Assembly (NCBI GenBank): GCA_025642075.2
Contig: JAODUO010001216.1
Coordinates: 1-64,000 of the forward strand
DNA length: 64,000 bases
From: Ridgeia piscesae
Taxonomy: Eukaryota > Annelida > Polychaeta > Sabellida > Siboglinidae
Direction: 5' to 3'
Made by a program: the position numbers and the translations under genes. Below are positions 60,001 to 64,000 of this stretch, in pieces. The number at the start of each line of letters is the position of its first letter. The first letter of the stretch is position 1. The notes beneath the pieces were generated by a model. It saw nothing but the letters and a program-made list of their open reading frames with translations, did not search any database and was not told where the DNA came from.

Positions 60001-62137
60001 CTGCCGGCACATCTTCATCCTAACATTAGAACACATACAGTCCCATTTACAATATAAAAAACCAGCAACTCCACTGTGACTGAGGTTATATGTTGATCAC
60101 AGTTATGCAAAACAATTTCCGTAAGATATTATTTGGAATGATTCAAATGTTGTCGGTAGTAAGCTAGGATCAATTAAGGTTGGGACAAAATTTGATTGAT
60201 ATTCGAAATGTCAACTATTCGAGCCTCTTTCCGCTATTTTATATAAAAAATGTGCAGCTGTATAAACGATTATCATTCGAATATTTTATTTCATGTCGTC
60301 TGCCACAAAGTCTGTCCTGGGTGACATTTTACTTTCTAACGTAACTACAAAAATTACAACATACAACCGCCAAACTACTCCTCACATATCTTATATACAT
60401 ATAAACACACAAGGTTACAACATAAAAACACCAACATTACATAAACAAACTTCACAAAACAAACACATGCAAAACTCGCCTGCAACTCGGTGTCATCGGT
60501 GGCGGTTACCCACGGCTGTATGATTACCGTAACCTTGGTATTGTGTCACGGGGTCTTTTGTTAAGGTTTAAAGGTTATGGTTTATGGTAAGTTTACATTT
60601 AGTTTAGGATAACACAAAAATTTGTGAAGGTCATTTATGTAACGACACCTACAATAAATTACCGATGTTACAGTAATCGGTGAGCTACACGTAGCCACAG
60701 CAGATCATGTCAAGTTTTGTGCAAGTTTGTTTTGTAAAGTTTATTCTTTAGAAATTAAAGTAATTTAAATTATTTTTTAACTTAATGTGTGTATACATGG
60801 TTAGGTCAGAAAGTAAACAAAAAGATCAATGCGTATGGCCACGATCCCAACAACTCCGGCTCGTACTTGTGCCCATTGCCATAGGATGATGCCACGTCCC
60901 ATCAAGTCATCTCGACAGTGTTCAATATTCTAATACAATTCGAAGCCCCTGAATATTCAATATTCGTATTCGAGTGAAATTCCAGATTTATGATCAGTTG
61001 GTATTTGATAACAAACATTATTGTCTAAATGCTGCTAGTGTTTGTAGAGGGGTGTTTAAAGAAATGTCACTGACATTACACAAAAAGGACAGAAATATTT
61101 GACTGATTTTGTGTGTGCAAAAATCCCTTCAAACTTAACACTACTTTTTTTTATTAGACACACATTAACGTATACAATGTGATCCCTTTTTCTTAAATTT
61201 AATGAAAACTACTACAACAATTTTAATAGCATGTTTGACGGACTTTACCAAAATGTACATTACAATTTGTCCACTGTTGTTTAATGGCAGTTATCACCAT
61301 ATTGCTAAACTTAGGATATAACTCGGACAGTTTGTAGAATTCTTGATAATTTTGGAAAAATCATTGCATGGAATTAGAATTATTATTATATATTCAATTA
61401 TATAAACCAAATTTGTTATTTTTCACCTATAAGTCCTGTTGCTAATAACTTGCTATGTCAAATAACTGATTGTTAGAGACATTACATGAATATGTTCAAA
61501 TAATGAACTACCCAATGGCATTTCTTAAATTCACGATGTGACACCAAACTCACCTTTTTGTACATTTAAATATCCTCATAAAATATCATATTAACTCATC
61601 TAATTTAGCAAATTGTTCAATTTAATTTTTTGTTGCCATGCCATGGACCTGCTCAACAGTTGCTACAAATCCATGTAACGCTCAGTTAAACTAAAACAAT
61701 GGGTTGGTGTATAGCCGTGTGCCATGTGACATTAATATTTATCCAAATTCTCCAATAAATAATTAAGTTGATGGATTGCACCATAAATTATTAGTTTACT
61801 TACACACTGATGTTCACAAAAAAGGAATTTATCCATATCGGATTATCCGAATTAGACTGATCTCTACTGTTCGTTCTTTCATCAGTTCCATCTGGTCTAA
61901 ATGATCAAAATTAATAGAAGAACTGGAATTAAACACATATGTTCAATACATTCACAGTTACACAGATTTACATGTACTTAACATAGCTGAGTAGAGCTAG
62001 ATTACCTGAGTACATGCAAAGAGATTCAACTGTTGTTCTGAGGATTGGTCAGATGGTGCTTTCCTTTTGGTCTTGTAGATATCAACAAAGAATGGTGCCT
62101 TTGGTGGAGTAGACCAGCCCAGTTCAGAGGCAGGCAT
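57064..62137 (-). CDS. Unrecognised five-exon gene, 228-residue protein
   Basis: Exons on the minus strand are: 62006-62137 (ATG; MPASELGWSTPPKAPFFVDI, ends FACTQ, donor CTCAG|GTAATC); 59873-60019 (acceptor ATGTTAG; DEDVPAAKRKCSWTWGGRNE to RQQDRHLQ, donor GCAG|GTAAAC); 59002-59124 (acceptor TTTTTTACAG; SWCCGGASAGSQVVRVPSPW, donor AATG|GTATGT); 58144-58325 (acceptor AATTTCAG; GDHVMDLNGETYNEQATMIA to TKTWGYCG, donor TGG|GTAAGT, phase 2); 57064-57166 (acceptor TTTGACAG; SGKPSPTSGRVRCYCKPSWE to MRPYISDIY, TGA). All junctions are GT-AG. The first three are phase 0 and the fourth is phase 2, and all match. Two basic clusters (KTKRK, residues 22-26; AKRK, 51-54) suggest a nuclear protein. Residues about 64-93 look helical. 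Residues 94-134 are a Pro/Ala/Gly linker, and 135-195 are acidic with several TDN/PATTD motifs. The C-terminus has a CYC motif. No signal peptide and no family that I recognise. An untested exon could exist between exons 1 and 2. Confidence 0.72.
59370..60965. mobile_element. Inverted-repeat arms flanking a coding exon, hAT-like remnant
   Basis: 59370-59425 (TTCGAATTCGATTAGAATAT then TGAACACTGTTGAGATG) is inverted at 60909-60965 (CATCTCGACAGTGTTCAATA then TTCTAATACAATTCGAAGCC). Weaker matching reaches GGCATCATCC on the inner sides. ATCGAATATTC-rich ends with GGATGGGATGAATCG nearby are typical of some hAT-type non-autonomous repeats (memory, weak). The second coding exon of the minus-strand gene (59873-60019) lies between the arms. 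They may be two separate insertions in opposite orientation. Confidence 0.55.
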
Positions 62138-62161
62138 CTTCTAAGTTTTTGTGTTGTGAGG
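62138..62161 (-). other. 5' UTR part of the first coding exon
   Basis: A strong acceptor TTTTTCTTTCTAG (minus strand) ends at 62162, so the exon with the start codon has 24 noncoding bases and an upstream 5' UTR intron must exist. Confidence 0.6.
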
Positions 62162-62936
62162 CTAGAAAGAAAAATACATCACAAATACAATCATGAATAG
62201 TAACAAGAATTTTCAAATTCACAGGAGCACAGGTTTGTTACAGACCGAATGTGATACAAGATGGAAGCATGCAGATCATTGGCAAAGCGTTAACGTCAGC
62301 CACTCTATCATCTTTCAAAGAGAAACAAACGTCAACGCTCTGCATAGCTGTGACAATTTTAACAAATCTGACCTCTTTGTACCTGAGTGATGTACACATG
62401 AAAAAGGCTATAAAAAATGTTGAAAAGGACCTAATTATTTAGGCCTGTTAAGTATTTATTTTATAAGGTAAAAACCATTAAATAACACTGACACAACTGT
62501 CAGTCCAGACTTCCCTTGAAAGTTCTGTTTTCATTTAACAAAACTGCCGTCTACAAACTCCCGATGGCATACGGACAGGGAAGTCTTTGACTTATCTTGA
62601 GTACAAAAGGTGTCCATCTACCGTAGTCCGCGTTCAACGCCTACGGCTCGTCAGGTACGTATAACTAAACTTAAAACTAGTATAAGTCATTTTATGATTA
62701 ACGTCTAGACTATAAGTATAACCAGCATAGGCCTATATGTTGACACATTCTTCACATGTCTGTACACACAGGTAATAGCGTAATGATCGAGGCCGATGGG
62801 TATCCTGTGTCACTATTTAATTACTTTCGCGCTGAATCAGGTCGCAGGCAAGGCCCAGGCAGGTGTCAAACACATGTGGGAAACCAACAACATTGATTTA
62901 ACAACCGGCAGAAAGGTCACAAAACGAAAGTACTTA

Positions 62937-63130
62937 CGTTGCAACGTCGCCCAGTACACCATATGACACTTCAACTACTTATTTAACCAGAAGTATTTCA
63001 ATATAAAGGTGTGGTTTTACAACGGTGCCTGTTGGAGAAATAATGTCACCTTTAAGCACACCAATCCACACGACTTCAAAATGGCAGTTTCTATTTTGGT
63101 CTTTGTTTGCCGCGGCAGACGACTTTATTT
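62937..63130 (-). promoter_or_regulatory. Candidate first noncoding exon and promoter of the minus-strand gene
   Basis: On the minus strand a consensus donor GCAAC|GTAAGTAC ends a candidate exon at 62937. Upstream are GC-rich CTGCCGCGGC (about 63111-63120) and a TGCCATTTTGAAG motif like those common near TATA-less starts. The link to the acceptor at 62162 is inferred. No TATA box is seen. Confidence 0.35.
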
Positions 63131-63965
63131 GTGCACGTGACATATACTTGATTGCTTTTTATTAGCACACTCCAATTAGCCTGTTATTAACACGGATCTG
63201 AATTATTTTATTTGAACATTCTATAACTTTACCTATAACCTTAAAGTTAAAATGAATGTATTAAGACTAAATGTTGGTTAATGTTAATATAAAATGCACA
63301 AAAGGTACATAATAAACGGAATATACAATCTGAAACGACGGGCGGGCAGGTTGGATACATGGCCCTAGCAGAATTGCAAATAATTTTTAGCAAAACGAGC
63401 ACATGCGAGCGCAGTCTGATTATATTGGTCGGTGGTGCGTGTGTGTTCAGTCTCATGCAGAATGGATTGAGTTTGGGATGGGAGAGGATTTATATGGGCG
63501 AGGTGGATTTATGTTGTCTGTGGGAGAACTGTACGTTCCTGGAGTTATAGGGTGTAGTTTTCAGGTCGATATACAACCTTTCACATTTGAACCCACCTAA
63601 ATTGTTGGGGACGAATGTGTTACCGGGAAATCTGTTCCAATGCGTTTTTACTCGGGGAAATAACTTTGTAATACTCGTGGGAGATGGAAATTTGCACTGA
63701 ATTCAGCGTCATATATAGGCACATATACAGTTAAAACGGCAATATTTAGGTTGGTTCGAATTATTCGGATAGTATAGTATTATCTTCTCTCTGTTAAAAT
63801 TAATTGCACACTTTCACAATGCTAAATCATTTCGAAGTTATAAAATTACTAGTGTATGGAAACTCCGTCGATTTGTAAACATTATAAAAGTATAAAGCTG
63901 TTCCGTAATCCCTTTCCAAGGTTACTATTTTAGTAAGTTACCATAGACCGCGCACCATAAACAAC
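63131..63965. other. Intergenic interval
   Basis: A 63-65-residue pair of frames at 63359-63600 is not supported. Possibly a shared regulatory region between the minus-strand gene and whatever starts beyond the right edge. Confidence 0.35.
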
Positions 63966-64000
63966 ATGGCGGTATATACGAGATGGCCGGTGTTTGGGCT
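63966..64000 (+). CDS. Possible start of a plus-strand gene cut by the window edge
   Basis: ACAACATGGCGG contains a good start context and reads MAVYTRWPVFG to the edge. It follows a GC-richer promoter-like stretch (GACCGCGCACC). Only 11 codons are visible, so this is a weak call. Confidence 0.2.
   Translation, partial: MAVYTRWPVFG

Noticed and set aside
61840..61900. Possible extra exon (QMELMKERTVEI) between exons 1 and 2 of the minus-strand gene
   Set aside because: Its splice borders do not match the phase-0 junction, which already joins cleanly without it.

Overview
This is eukaryotic nuclear DNA from an animal, most likely a marine lophotrochozoan (mollusc or close relative). There are no operons or ribosome-binding sites. 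The recognisable genes are split by GT-AG introns. Several non-LTR retrotransposon fragments and short inverted-repeat elements are present, and one gene matches the 'short-chain collagen C4-like' type annotated in sponges, molluscs, brachiopods and amphioxus. The species assignment is inference. Most of the window is intron or intergenic DNA with an extreme load of simple and tandem repeats. Those repeats create nearly all of the long open reading frames, which are artefacts.

Layout. 0-12 kb holds a tRNA-like/SINE remnant, two copies of one CR1/L2-like LINE (the second nested inside a minus-strand RTE-like LINE) and several inverted-repeat elements. 12.8-18.6 kb probably holds one gene: a candidate promoter and 5' exon, a long intron with a 93-bp tandem array, then a signal-peptide exon and an exon with a thrombospondin-type-1-like, cysteine-rich domain. 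19-28.4 kb is a repeat desert: GT/AC tracts, a five-part AT/GACTGAGT/GCGGT array, a perfect palindrome and about 82 copies of a 41-bp minisatellite. 28.6-32.2 kb may hold a small minus-strand secreted or membrane protein gene, at low confidence. 32-36.8 kb has AC/GT tracts, a 1-kb TIR element with an internal 22-bp array, and a minus-strand LINE fossil. 37.1-37.5 kb is an isolated coding block resembling a glycosyltransferase C-terminus. 38.4-40.4 kb is a decayed pseudogene of a multicopy invertebrate family.

42.2-48.6 kb is a three-exon plus-strand gene for a secreted short-chain collagen C4-like protein. Its first intron carries a third copy of the LINE. Its stop codon is followed almost at once by a 600-bp GC-rich repeat. 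49.2-54.3 kb is dense in non-autonomous elements, including three members of a 'CCCAGATAGCATG' family (one at 41.4 kb, two here). One copy has a paralogous empty site that gives a 2-bp target duplication. 57.1-62.2 kb holds the most interesting find: a five-exon minus-strand gene for a 228-residue protein that I do not recognise. All splice sites and phases agree. A candidate 5' noncoding exon lies near 62.9-63.1 kb, and a possible plus-strand start lies at the right edge.

The genes do not form a visible pathway. Two, possibly three, encode secreted proteins.
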